Positions 56,975 through 64,000 of a stretch of 64,000 nucleotides of DNA are shown in pieces. The position numbers were made by a program, and so were the translations under genes. The stretch comes from Ignavibacteriota bacterium (lineage in GTDB: Bacteria > Bacteroidota > Ignavibacteria > Ignavibacteriales > Melioribacteraceae): NCBI GenBank assembly GCA_016716225.1, contig JADJWT010000001.1:1932501-1996500 (forward strand). The letters are read 5' to 3'. Each line of letters opens with the position of its first letter. The first letter of the stretch is position 1. The notes under the pieces are model-generated. The model was not told where the DNA came from and ran no database searches. It was given only the letters and a program-made list of their open reading frames with translations.

Positions 56975-58855
56975 ATGGAAAATAATATTAGTGCGGTTAT
57001 TCTTACTGCAATGGATCTTGAAGTTCATTACGGTGAACAAATTGTTTTAAATAAAGCATCGATTAGTATTCATGAAGGTGATCGGATTGGTTTAGTCGGC
57101 AGAAATGGTGCGGGAAAATCTACTTTTCTTAAAATTATTTCTGATCATATTCAACCAGATTTCGGGAATGTTGCAAAAAGAAAAGATCTTCAAATTGGAT
57201 TTTTAACTCAAGAATTTACACTTAATCAAAATAAAAATGTTTTTCAAAATGTTATGGATGGTGCTGATTATATTTTAAAAATTATAAATGAATATGAAGA
57301 ATTAAAATATGATTCGCCGAGAAAATTAATTTTAGAAGAAAAAATTAATTCTGTTGATGGCTGGAATATTGAAAATAAAATTAAACAAATACTTGAATCT
57401 TTAAATGCTCCAGAAGGAAATAGAGAAATTCAAAATTTATCCGGCGGAGAAATGAGGAGAGTTGCTTTATGCCGATCAATTATAGCTCAACCCGATTTAC
57501 TAATTTTAGATGAACCTACAAATCATTTGGATACAACTTCTATTGAGTGGATTGAAAATTATTTAAGCAATTACAAAGGTACTTGCATATTTGTAACTCA
57601 CGATAGATATTTTTTGGATAGAATTGCAAACAGAATTGTTGAATTATCTCAAGGTGAATTTATTTCGCACAGAGGAAATTATACCGATTATTTAATAAAC
57701 AAAGCTGAAAGACAAGCTATAAAAGAAGTTGAAGAACGAAAGCGTCAAAACTTTTTGCGAAGAGAATTGGAATGGGTTGTGCGTGGACCAAGAGCCAGAA
57801 GGACAAAAGCTAAAAGTCGTTTAGATACTTATTATGAAATTGCTTCTCAACAAAATTTAGAAGTTGAACTAGATGTTGATTTGATAATTCCACCACCGGA
57901 AAAACTTGGGAATACAATTCTTGAGTTAAAAAATATTTCCTATTCAATTGAAAATAATCTTCTTATAAAAGACTTAAATTTCGTTTTTACTCCGCAAAGA
58001 AAGTTAGGAATAATTGGCGAAAATGGAATTGGAAAAACATCTTTACTTAAGATTCTACTTGGCAAGCTTAATCCGGATAATGGAGATATTTTAATTGGTG
58101 AAAAAACTAAATTCAATTATGTGGATCAGTCAAGATTGATATTGAATGACGAAGATTCTGTAATTGATGCAATTAGTGAAGGTAATAATTTTATAAAATT
58201 TGGTGATCAGCAGTTAACAGTTTGGTCATACTTAAGGAGATTTCTATTTACTGATGACAGAATAAATACATTAGTAGGCAGACTTTCCGGAGGTGAAAAA
58301 AGCAGATTAACACTTGCACAAATACTAAAAAACGGCGGAAACTTTTTAATGCTGGATGAACCGACAAATGATTTAGATTTACCAACATTAAGAATTCTTG
58401 AAGAAGCACTTCTTGCATTTAACGGCTGCGTAGTGGTTGTTAGTCATGATAGATATTTTCTAAATAGAATTTGCAATGGAATTTTAGCATTTGAAGGTAA
58501 CGGAAATATTTTTTTTAGTGAAGGGAACTATGATTATTTCATTGAAAAAAAAACAAAGAGAAATTTTGCTGAAGATAAAATTACTCCAAAAGTTGAGAAG
58601 GAAATAATTTATGAAAAAGCTAAACCAAGAAAATTAACTTGGAAAGAAAAAAAAGAACTAGAAACTATTGAAGAAAAAATCATAAAAGCTGAAGAAGAAG
58701 TAAGCAGAATTGAACAAATTTTTTCGTTGGAAGATTTTTATGAAAAGTACGGAACTAAAACAACCGAATTAAATAATGATTTAAATTTAGCTCAAGAAAA
58801 AGTTAAAAATCTTTATAACAGATGGGAAGAATTGGAGAAAATAGGGAAAAGTTAA
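56975..58855 (+). CDS. uup: ABC-F family ATPase (Uup-like)
   Basis: A 626-residue soluble protein with two ABC domains and no membrane part, of the ABC-F group that acts on ribosomes. Walker A motifs are GRNGAGKST and GENGIGKTS; the signature loops are LSGGEMRRVALCRS and LSGGEKSRLTLAQ. The ABC-F linker runs between the domains. A C-terminal coiled coil of about 70 residues (RKLTWKEKKELETIEEKIIK...) matches Uup rather than EttA or YheS. The symbol rests on this tail. Confidence 0.9.
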   Translation: MENNISAVILTAMDLEVHYGEQIVLNKASISIHEGDRIGLVGRNGAGKSTFLKIISDHIQPDFGNVAKRKDLQIGFLTQEFTLNQNKNVFQNVMDGADYILKIINEYEELKYDSPRKLILEEKINSVDGWNIENKIKQILESLNAPEGNREIQNLSGGEMRRVALCRSIIAQPDLLILDEPTNHLDTTSIEWIENYLSNYKGTCIFVTHDRYFLDRIANRIVELSQGEFISHRGNYTDYLINKAERQAIKEVEERKRQNFLRRELEWVVRGPRARRTKAKSRLDTYYEIASQQNLEVELDVDLIIPPPEKLGNTILELKNISYSIENNLLIKDLNFVFTPQRKLGIIGENGIGKTSLLKILLGKLNPDNGDILIGEKTKFNYVDQSRLILNDEDSVIDAISEGNNFIKFGDQQLTVWSYLRRFLFTDDRINTLVGRLSGGEKSRLTLAQILKNGGNFLMLDEPTNDLDLPTLRILEEALLAFNGCVVVVSHDRYFLNRICNGILAFEGNGNIFFSEGNYDYFIEKKTKRNFAEDKITPKVEKEIIYEKAKPRKLTWKEKKELETIEEKIIKAEEEVSRIEQIFSLEDFYEKYGTKTTELNNDLNLAQEKVKNLYNRWEELEKIGKS

Positions 58856-58880
58856 AATCCGTTTGCCAACGGATTCTAAC
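58851..58880 (+). terminator. Hairpin after the ABC-F gene
   Basis: AATCCGTT pairs with AACGGATT around TGCC, and the flanking GTTA and TAAC can extend the stem. No long T-run follows. It lies between two convergent genes and begins within the stop codon. Confidence 0.6.
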
Positions 58881-58884
58881 TACT

Positions 58885-59271
58885 TTACAACTCAATTTCT
58901 TCTAAAATATTTTGTAAAACTTTTTTATCAAAATCATCTTTATTTTTAGTAATTGATTTTTCAATCTCCTCAATTTTATAAGACAATTTAGCTTTGATGT
59001 AAAAATTTTTCATTCTAACAGAAGCCAATTCTTTTTCTATTCTATCATATCCAATTGTTAGAAATGCAGCGCCTAAAATAAAAATTATGTGGTAAGCATA
59101 ATGAACATCATATTGTATAAATGCCGAATACACTACAATAAAAAATCCTAAAATTAGAATATATTTTTTATTATTTGTTTTAATTGTATTCAATTCTTCT
59201 GAAAGCCTATCCAAAATTCCCCCTTGAAAATTTGTATGACTTGATTGTGAAAGGAATATTTTTATTTCCAA
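58885..59271 (-). CDS. Hypothetical membrane protein
   Basis: A 128-residue protein with two hydrophobic segments near residues 37-53 and 60-76 (YILILGFFIVVYSAF and IIFILGAAFLTIGY), then a charged helical tail ending in EIEKSITKNKDDFDKK. No recognised family. It is convergent with the ABC-F gene and divergent from the lipoprotein gene at 59396. Only composition and spacing support it. Confidence 0.55.
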   Translation of the reverse strand: MEIKIFLSQSSHTNFQGGILDRLSEELNTIKTNNKKYILILGFFIVVYSAFIQYDVHYAYHIIFILGAAFLTIGYDRIEKELASVRMKNFYIKAKLSYKIEEIEKSITKNKDDFDKKVLQNILEEIEL

Positions 59272-59395
59272 CTAAAAATTAATAAAAAAATTTATAAGGT
59301 TTTAGAAAATTTAATTTTTACAATTTCTTGACAAGATTATGACATTTAAACTTTATTGAAATTTTATCTTTGAATAGAAATTCTCTGAGGTAAAA

Positions 59396-60097
59396 ATGAA
59401 AAATGTAATTCTGATTTTGATAATTTCCATTCTTTCAACGGGCTGCAGCTTAATAGGTTTTGGTTTAGGTTCGTTTGTAAAAGTTGAAACAGAAAAGAAT
59501 ATTTCAATTGAAGATAAAATAGATCGAGATATGAAAATTACGGTTACAAAATTTGATGACTCAAAAATTGTGGGAAGTATTAACCAAATAAAGGAAAAAT
59601 CAGAGGAAATTTATAAAACTGAATTTGAAAATTTTATGAATAAAAAAAAATTATTTGGTGTAATTCCAAATTTTGGCGAAACCTTAAAAGCCGAAAATAT
59701 AAAAATTGATAATTATACCGAAGGTTTAAAACTTTATAATAAGAATTTCCTTGGTTTTGATTTCAATTCAATTTTAATTGGAGACTCTGCTTATAAAAAC
59801 ACTATAAAAATTCCATTTTCTTCAATAACATATTTTGGAAATGGGGAAATTGAAAACAATCAAATTAAAAATCTTGCAAAATTATATGAGAAAGGAGAAC
59901 TTCCACTAATTTCAGATTTTGAAGTTTTTACACAAAATAAAATTTTAACTATTCCAGGTAACCAAATAAAAGAAATTAAGATTCATGATAAATCAAATTT
60001 GGCAGCTTATGGCTTAATTTTAGGATTAGCAGTAGATGCGTATATCATTTCAAATTTTAAATATGAGGGGATAATACATTTGGGAACAATAAGGTAA
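59396..60097 (+). CDS. Putative lipoprotein
   Basis: A 233-residue protein with a lipobox at the end of a short signal (LSTGC, Cys at residue 17). The rest is rich in beta-type stretches, and a hydrophobic run near the C-terminus (AAYGLILGLAVDAYII) could cross or touch a membrane. No family recognised. TGAGGTA precedes the start. It is the last host gene before the tRNA fragment and integrase at 60156 and 60404. Confidence 0.65.
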   Translation: MKNVILILIISILSTGCSLIGFGLGSFVKVETEKNISIEDKIDRDMKITVTKFDDSKIVGSINQIKEKSEEIYKTEFENFMNKKKLFGVIPNFGETLKAENIKIDNYTEGLKLYNKNFLGFDFNSILIGDSAYKNTIKIPFSSITYFGNGEIENNQIKNLAKLYEKGELPLISDFEVFTQNKILTIPGNQIKEIKIHDKSNLAAYGLILGLAVDAYIISNFKYEGIIHLGTIR

Positions 60098-60119
60098 ATG
60101 TAAATTTTCTTTAAAATAA

Positions 60120-60150
60120 AAAATGCGAATCTTAAATAGAATCGCATTTT
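60120..60150 (-). terminator. Terminator of the truncated tRNA (minus strand)
   Basis: A 12-bp stem with one A-A mismatch (GAATCGCATTTT and AAAATGCGAATC on the plus strand) is followed on the minus strand by six T and then four more. On the plus strand only four T follow, so it fits a minus-strand transcript ending here, that is, the tRNA fragment just beside it. Confidence 0.75.
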
Positions 60151-60155
60151 AGTTG

Positions 60156-60216
60156 TAGCGGGACTAGGACTTGAACCTTATATATTTTGTGATATATTAA
60201 ACCCTCCCGTTATAAG
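60156..60216 (-). tRNA. Truncated tRNA, 3' part only (attachment-site candidate)
   Basis: On the minus strand, GGTTCAAGTCC followed by a seven-base acceptor strand and discriminator base (TCCCGCTA) matches a tRNA T-arm and 3' end. Further in, CTTATAACGGGAGG at 60203-60216 looks like an anticodon loop and stem strand, but a 20-24-base AT-rich stretch separates it from the T-arm. No D-arm or 5' acceptor strand (expected AGCGGGA) is found on the right. A minus-strand terminator lies directly after the acceptor end. The picture fits a tRNA gene cut by integration. Amino-acid identity is not settled. Confidence 0.65.
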
Positions 60217-60308
60217 AAAATAATTATATAAGTATAAGTAAAACAATAAGATAGTCACATTTCAATAGAACAACCGTATACCTATAAATACAAAGTATAT
60301 GTACTATT

Positions 60309-60340
60309 ATGTAGAATAATTGTGTAGAATATGTGTAGAG
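60309..60340. repeat. Direct repeats before the integrase gene
   Basis: Three imperfect copies of GTAGAAT/GTAGAGAAT, starting near 60311, 60324 and 60335, lie between the tRNA fragment and the integrase. Spacing is 13 and 11 bases. They are candidates for integrase arm-type binding sites. Confidence 0.45.
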
Positions 60341-60344
60341 AATA

Positions 60345-60373
60345 TTGACATAGATTTCTTTAATGATTAAATT
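60345..60373 (+). promoter_or_regulatory. Candidate integrase promoter
   Basis: TTGACA at 60345-60350 and TAAATT at 60368-60373 are separated by 17 bases, close to the sigma-70 consensus. It lies 31 bases before the integrase start. Bacteroidota-type promoters differ from this form, so the call is tentative. Confidence 0.4.
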
Positions 60374-60403
60374 ACACATATAAGAAAAATTATTAAAGTT
60401 ATT

Positions 60404-61663
60404 ATGACAATTCATTTTTATCTGCCTAGATATAAATCTAAATATCCAGAACAAACTATTTTTTGTCGATTTTACGAAAACAAAAAGGAATTTAATTTAA
60501 ATACTGGGGAAAAAGTAAATCCAAATTATTGGGATAAAGAGCAGCAGCGAGCTTCTATTCGTAGTACGAAAAATCCTCTGTTGAAAAGTGTACTTTCAGA
60601 CTTAAATGAAACTCTTGATTTGTATCAATTTAAAGCAAAAAAAATCTATAAAGATATAAAAGATAGAAATTTTTCAGCATCATTTGAAGAAATTAAAAGA
60701 GGTATAATTGGTGGTTTTGACCAAAAGGAAGAAATTACAGTTGTATCAATTTATGATGAGTTTTTAAAGTTTAAAGAAAGAGAAGGGAAAATAGTTTTTA
60801 GAACTATCCAAAAACATAAAAGAGTAAAAAGTATTTTACAGGATTTTGAAAAATATAAGAGAAAGAAATTACTTTTTAGTGACGTTAACGAAGATTTTAT
60901 TAATGAAATTTTTCAATATATTGTAAATGAAATAAATCTAATAAATGTTACAGCAATAAAAAATATCCAACATTTCAAAACATATTTATATTGGTGTGCA
61001 AATAAGAAGAGAGGTTATTTAGATAATACCGATTTCGCAGCTTACAAGTTTGAAAAAAACAATGAATTTGAAGTAATTTATCTTACTAGTGATGAACTAA
61101 TGAAATTATATAATCTTGACATTGTAAATGAAAAACTTCAGAGAGTAAGGGACTCATTTTGTTTTCAATGTTTTACTGGTGTTAGATTCTCAGATCTTGA
61201 AAAAATAGAATGGGAAGATATTAGAAATTCTACATGGAGTTTTAGATCAATGAAAACAAGGGATTTACTTAATATTCCGTTAAGTGGTTTTGCTCTTAGT
61301 ATCATAACAAAGTATAAGGATCATGTAAAACCTCTTATAATTATATCAAATCAAAAGACAAACTTATATCTAAAAGAACTTTGTAAACTTGCTGAAATTA
61401 ATTCATTGACCACCATAACAAGGCAACAGGGGAACGAGTGGAAAAAAATAACAAAACCAAAATATGAATTTATAGGTACACATACAGCAAGACGTACTTT
61501 TATCACTTTGTCCATTGAAAAAGGAATGAAGCCAGATGTGATTATGAGTATTACGGGACATAAATCTTATAGAATGATGCAGAAATATTTAACGATAGCT
61601 GAAAAACATGCACGTGATGAAATGGATAAAGTTTGGGGAAGCCCGCTTAGAATATTAAAATAA
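60404..61663 (+). CDS. Tyrosine-type site-specific integrase
   Basis: A 419-residue recombinase of the Bacteroidota phage-integrase type, with an N-terminal arm-binding domain and SAM-like core-binding domain before the catalytic domain. Catalytic residues are in place: Arg261 (TGVRFSD), His360-x-x-Arg363 (THTARR), His386 (GHKS) and the nucleophile Tyr395 (KYLTIAEKH). The gene reads away from the tRNA fragment, as integrases beside attachment sites often do. No strong ribosome binding site is seen. It marks the left end of an integrated element. Confidence 0.93.
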   Translation: MTIHFYLPRYKSKYPEQTIFCRFYENKKEFNLNTGEKVNPNYWDKEQQRASIRSTKNPLLKSVLSDLNETLDLYQFKAKKIYKDIKDRNFSASFEEIKRGIIGGFDQKEEITVVSIYDEFLKFKEREGKIVFRTIQKHKRVKSILQDFEKYKRKKLLFSDVNEDFINEIFQYIVNEINLINVTAIKNIQHFKTYLYWCANKKRGYLDNTDFAAYKFEKNNEFEVIYLTSDELMKLYNLDIVNEKLQRVRDSFCFQCFTGVRFSDLEKIEWEDIRNSTWSFRSMKTRDLLNIPLSGFALSIITKYKDHVKPLIIISNQKTNLYLKELCKLAEINSLTTITRQQGNEWKKITKPKYEFIGTHTARRTFITLSIEKGMKPDVIMSITGHKSYRMMQKYLTIAEKHARDEMDKVWGSPLRILK

Positions 61664-61793
61664 ATTTTTAGCTTATCATTCAAATGAATCTCATTTCTAA
61701 TAAAATTATCTGAAACAAAAGCATTTCAATTACCTCATTTATATCGGAATAAAACAGTCAAAAATGATCTAATAATATTTTGGAATTCTTGCT

Positions 61794-62705
61794 TTGAATA
61801 TCATCACACAAAAAGACAAATTGTTGTTACTTATGATTTCAGAATTTGGAATTTTACTAAATGACCAAATAGCATTATTGAATAATTCTGGGAAAAGAAT
61901 CATTCAAAAAAAAATCGCAAAATTTTCAAAGCACTATCTGGTAAATTTAAAACAAAGATACTCTTCAGAAAATCATGGTCGTCCGGAAAATATTATTTCA
62001 ATCAGCGAGAAAGGAGTTAAACTTCTTCAAAATGAAAATTTAATTGATAGCAAAATTCCAGTTGAAAGATTTACAGCTGATAAAATTTATAACACTGAAC
62101 ATGAGATATTAACAAATTGGTTTAGAATACATTTGCAATATATTCAAGTTAAGATCTCTAATTTAAAAACAGAATTTATTTCATCAACAACACCATTTAT
62201 TCCATTAAACAAAAATGGACAAACTTTAATATCAGAAAATCTGTTGATAGAAAATTCAACTGTGACATTAATTCCCGATGGAGTTTTTTATATAAAAAGT
62301 GAAAATCAAAATAAAAGTTTGCTATTCTTTCTTGAAGTTGATATGGGAACTGAATCACTTCAAAATAAAGGATTCAAATCAAACAGTATTGCTTCCAAAA
62401 TCCAAAATTATCAAGCTCATTTTCAGTCAGAAAAATATTTGCGATATCAAAAAAAATGGAATACAATCTTTAATGGATTTAGATTACTCATTATAACGAA
62501 CACAGCAAAAAGAAAAATTAGTATTTCGAATTTTATAAATTCTGATAGCTCAAATGATTTCGTTTGGGTAGCAGATCAATCCGAAATGTTTGAGAAAGGA
62601 TTGGGTGGAAGAATTTGGTCAAGAGGAGGAAAGTTATCGATTCCGCAAGATTCTATTCTTGGTCCAACGATAAATTTTGAAGAAAGAATTATCCAGTCTA
62701 AATAA
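61794..62705 (+). CDS. Replication-relaxation (Replic_Relax) family-like protein
   Basis: A 303-residue protein, from TTG 61794 or possibly the in-frame ATG at 61833. The N-terminal 90 residues look like a winged helix (LLNDQIALLNNSGKRIIQKKIAKF and ENIISISEKGVKLLQNENLI). The C-terminal half carries TLIPDGVFYIKSEN followed by LLFFLEVDMGTESLQNKGF. The PDG and EVD-x-GTE pattern is that of Replic_Relax proteins, known from plasmid replication and relaxation, and resembles a nuclease-like fold. It is the second gene of the mobile element, 130 bases after the integrase. Confidence 0.7.
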   Translation: MNIITQKDKLLLLMISEFGILLNDQIALLNNSGKRIIQKKIAKFSKHYLVNLKQRYSSENHGRPENIISISEKGVKLLQNENLIDSKIPVERFTADKIYNTEHEILTNWFRIHLQYIQVKISNLKTEFISSTTPFIPLNKNGQTLISENLLIENSTVTLIPDGVFYIKSENQNKSLLFFLEVDMGTESLQNKGFKSNSIASKIQNYQAHFQSEKYLRYQKKWNTIFNGFRLLIITNTAKRKISISNFINSDSSNDFVWVADQSEMFEKGLGGRIWSRGGKLSIPQDSILGPTINFEERIIQSK

Positions 62706-63558
62706 TATTTCAAATCAATTAGAACATAAAAAAATCATTTCTCTCATTATTATTCAATAAATTTTTGTTCGTTTAGTCATTTAAAAAGTACGTTAAGTCC
62801 GGCGAAAAAGTTCGTTAAATACATAAAAAAAGTACGTTAAGTAAGGAAAAACAGTACATTTAACGAACACCAAATATCCTTGTAATCCTATATAAAACAA
62901 TCAGTTATAAAGAGTACGTTAATTCGACTATATATAAATAAAGAAGTATTGATAGAAATTAATTAAATAGAATATTATTGCTTATTAAATATCATTTTAA
63001 ATTACCTTAAAACTCTAAATATTATTTATGAATTAAGATAATACTTTTGAGAATGGTTTGAGTAATTTAATATTGAATATTTTTTATTAAGTAGGAATGT
63101 TGATTTAATTAAAAACCAATTTTCAATATTCTTCAGAGACAAATGACTGCGATAAAGATAACTTCCGAATCAATAAAAAAATAGAACTATCATTAGCTTG
63201 AATATATTTTGAATTAACAGAGGTTAAAATTTTTTTGATAATTATTTTATCATTTTAGTTGAAAGTATGTTTATTATTTGAGCTGGTGTAAATTATTTTA
63301 CGCTTTTAATAAGTCTTGAGATAGTATGATAATTAGAAATACATAAATAAATCCATTTGAAAGTGTTAATGTGGAATTTACTCTTTTGAAGGATTCAGTA
63401 ATTATGAATAATAGCGGTTCGACTAATGGAGGGTTATATTGTTCAAATTGTTTTTTAATTGAAAATATTTTTGGAAATAACAAAATATCGAATAATATTG
63501 CGAGAGATTCTGATTCTCATGATTTTGAGCATCAAAAATTTGCAAATTAAAAATCCGG
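62706..63558. other. Long non-coding stretch with iterons
   Basis: About 850 AT-rich bases without a supported gene. The first part holds a helically phased repeat array (62762-62926). The rest (62930-63558) shows no further repeat or strong hairpin by eye. Two short open frames, at 63298-63483 (minus) and 63404-63550 (plus), lack ribosome binding sites and recognisable motifs. Confidence 0.6.
62762..62926. repeat. Iteron-like array, about 22-bp period
   Basis: Copies of AAAAAGTACGTTAAGT or close variants begin at 62783, 62805, 62827 and about 62849, each 22 bases after the last. Copies one and three are identical over 16 bases. Copy two reads AAAAAGTTCGTTAAAT and copy four has AGTACATTTAACG. 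A weaker copy precedes the series near 62762, and a further one (AAAGAGTACGTTAATT) lies at 62909. Two helical turns per unit place each copy on the same face of the DNA. Confidence 0.75.
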
Positions 63559-63693
63559 TTAAATTTTTAGAGTAAATCTTCTATTACAATCTCTGCAGAT
63601 TCTTATTTTTTTTGTTCTGGTTTGTGTTTGTCTATAACCTTTCTTAGTTGTATTAGTTCCGTTGCAATACGGGCATTTGAATGGTCTTGCCAA
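63559..63693 (-). CDS. 44-residue zinc-ribbon protein
   Basis: A short gene starting at TTG 63693 (MARPFKCPYCNGTNTTKKGY). The Shine-Dalgarno sequence AAGGAGGTGA lies at 63701-63710, fully complementary to the 16S tail, which decides the start. Two CX2C pairs, CPYC and CRDC near residue 35, form a zinc ribbon of the transposase/InsA type. Many Arg and Lys residues suggest nucleic-acid binding. No neighbour of known function; it is divergent from the gene cut at the right edge. Confidence 0.7.
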   Translation of the reverse strand: MARPFKCPYCNGTNTTKKGYRQTQTRTKKIRICRDCNRRFTLKI

Positions 63694-63764
63694 TTTGTAT
63701 TCACCTCCTTATAAAAATAATTTAACATTTCCCTATATTAAATTAGAGTTGGGTCTTTACGCCT

Positions 63765-63830
63765 AAAAGTTTATAAATCGGATACGTCATTTCATGACTT
63801 ACTCATCGTAATCCGACTTTATAAACTTTT
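63765..63830. repeat. Long imperfect inverted repeat
   Basis: The left arm at 63765-63786 (AAAAGTTTATAAATCGGA...) and right arm at 63807-63830 pair over about 22 positions with two single-base bulges. The loop contains a small inner hairpin, GTCAT and ATGAC around TTC. It lies between the zinc-ribbon gene and the partial gene. Confidence 0.8.
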
Positions 63831-63890
63831 CCCTTTTCAAGGTCGGCTAACCCAAAGAACAATAAAAAAAATCACACGAAATCCTTATTC

Positions 63891-63927
63891 CTCCAACGGG
63901 GTCTCATTAAGTGAAGACCCCGCCGGA
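63891..63927. repeat. GC-rich inverted repeat
   Basis: CTCCAACGGGGTCT pairs with AGACCCCGCCGGAG over 14 positions, with a two-base mismatch, around a loop of nine or ten bases. It lies 32 bases before the start of the partial gene and could act as an RNA leader structure. Confidence 0.75.
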
Positions 63928-63958
63928 GTTAGAAAGGTAGGGCAAGGAGGAAAAGAAA

Positions 63959-64000
63959 ATGGAATCGAAGATGTATTCAAAGAAACTTGTAAACACAATT
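63959..64000 (+). CDS. Start of a gene cut by the window edge
   Basis: An ATG at 63959 follows AAGGAGG at 63944-63950 with 8 bases between, an ideal ribosome binding site. The 14 visible codons read MESKMYSKKLVNTI. Too little is present to name a family. It belongs to the mobile element on the right. Confidence 0.6.
   Translation, partial: MESKMYSKKLVNTI

Noticed and set aside
63298..63483. Minus-strand frame of 61 codons in the iteron gap
   Set aside because: TTG start without a ribosome binding site, and no recognised motif; codon pattern unlike the neighbours.
63404..63550. Plus-strand frame of 48 codons with one CX2C
   Set aside because: Only one cysteine pair, a weak AAGGA signal and no family; it overlaps the opposite frame.
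63711..64000. Retron or group II intron at the right edge
   Set aside because: Hairpins before a new gene suggested this, but the visible 14 codons carry no reverse-transcriptase motif, and no intron 5' end or msr/msd layout can be shown.

Overview
The window is an AT-rich bacterial chromosome segment. It opens inside a 23S rRNA gene, runs through about 57 kb of ordinary, tightly packed housekeeping genes, and ends in the left part of an integrated mobile element. The gene set and protein styles suggest a member of the Bacteroidota/Chlorobi (FCB) group, most likely Ignavibacteria. Supporting features are a SecA with a long insertion between its DEVDSVLIDEARTPL motif and the following helicase part, a DUF5683-like secreted protein, a SPOR-ended TPR lipoprotein, UPF0210 paired with an ACT protein, an Allochromatium-type ferredoxin and a Bacteroidota-style tyrosine integrase. 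This placement is inference from gene content; no tree was computed.

Layout. 1-3030: 23S rRNA (5' end outside the window), 5S rRNA and a terminator. 3054-7665 (minus): lon-msrC-dnaX joined by ATGA overlaps. 7749-14817: suhB, a GlsB-type membrane protein, cmk-rpsA, mtaB plus a secreted protein, and an outer-membrane-like protein. 14912-16719 (minus): arfB and a UDP-sugar pyrophosphorylase. 16932-23444: secA, a P-II gene, a TPR/SPOR lipoprotein and an AlbA_2 protein. 23437-25067 (minus): a SpoU methyltransferase and rlmN. 25220-33589: acyl-CoA dehydrogenase, ACT + UPF0210, lemA + TPM, DUF309, ferredoxin, metallo-hydrolase + Rieske, queG and trxB. 33711-43098: an ECF sigma factor with its putative membrane partner, era, a DMT exporter, acyP-ispF-dedA-lnt, ltaE, a thioesterase and a PolB-like exonuclease. 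43234-49386: etfBA, a STAS protein, a YihY-like protein and purL. 50509-58855: an M23 peptidase, a Tat-dependent molybdenum hydroxylase (three subunits), mtgA and an ABC-F ATPase.

60119-64000 looks like the left end of an integrated element. It holds a 3' tRNA fragment with its own terminator, a tyrosine integrase, a protein resembling the replication-relaxation family, a helically phased array of about 22-bp iterons, a 44-residue zinc-ribbon gene with a perfect Shine-Dalgarno sequence, a hairpin-rich non-coding stretch, and the start of a further gene cut by the window edge. The element's right end and the rest of the tRNA should lie beyond base 64000.

Other points of note: a 10-A run in dnaX at which slippage of one base in either direction would give an almost immediate stop, matching a programmed gamma/tau switch; a family of 14-bp-stem hairpins that recurs three times, one copy forming the end of etfA; and a small REP-like repeat family with single and paired copies. 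No CRISPR array and no complete tRNA gene were found.
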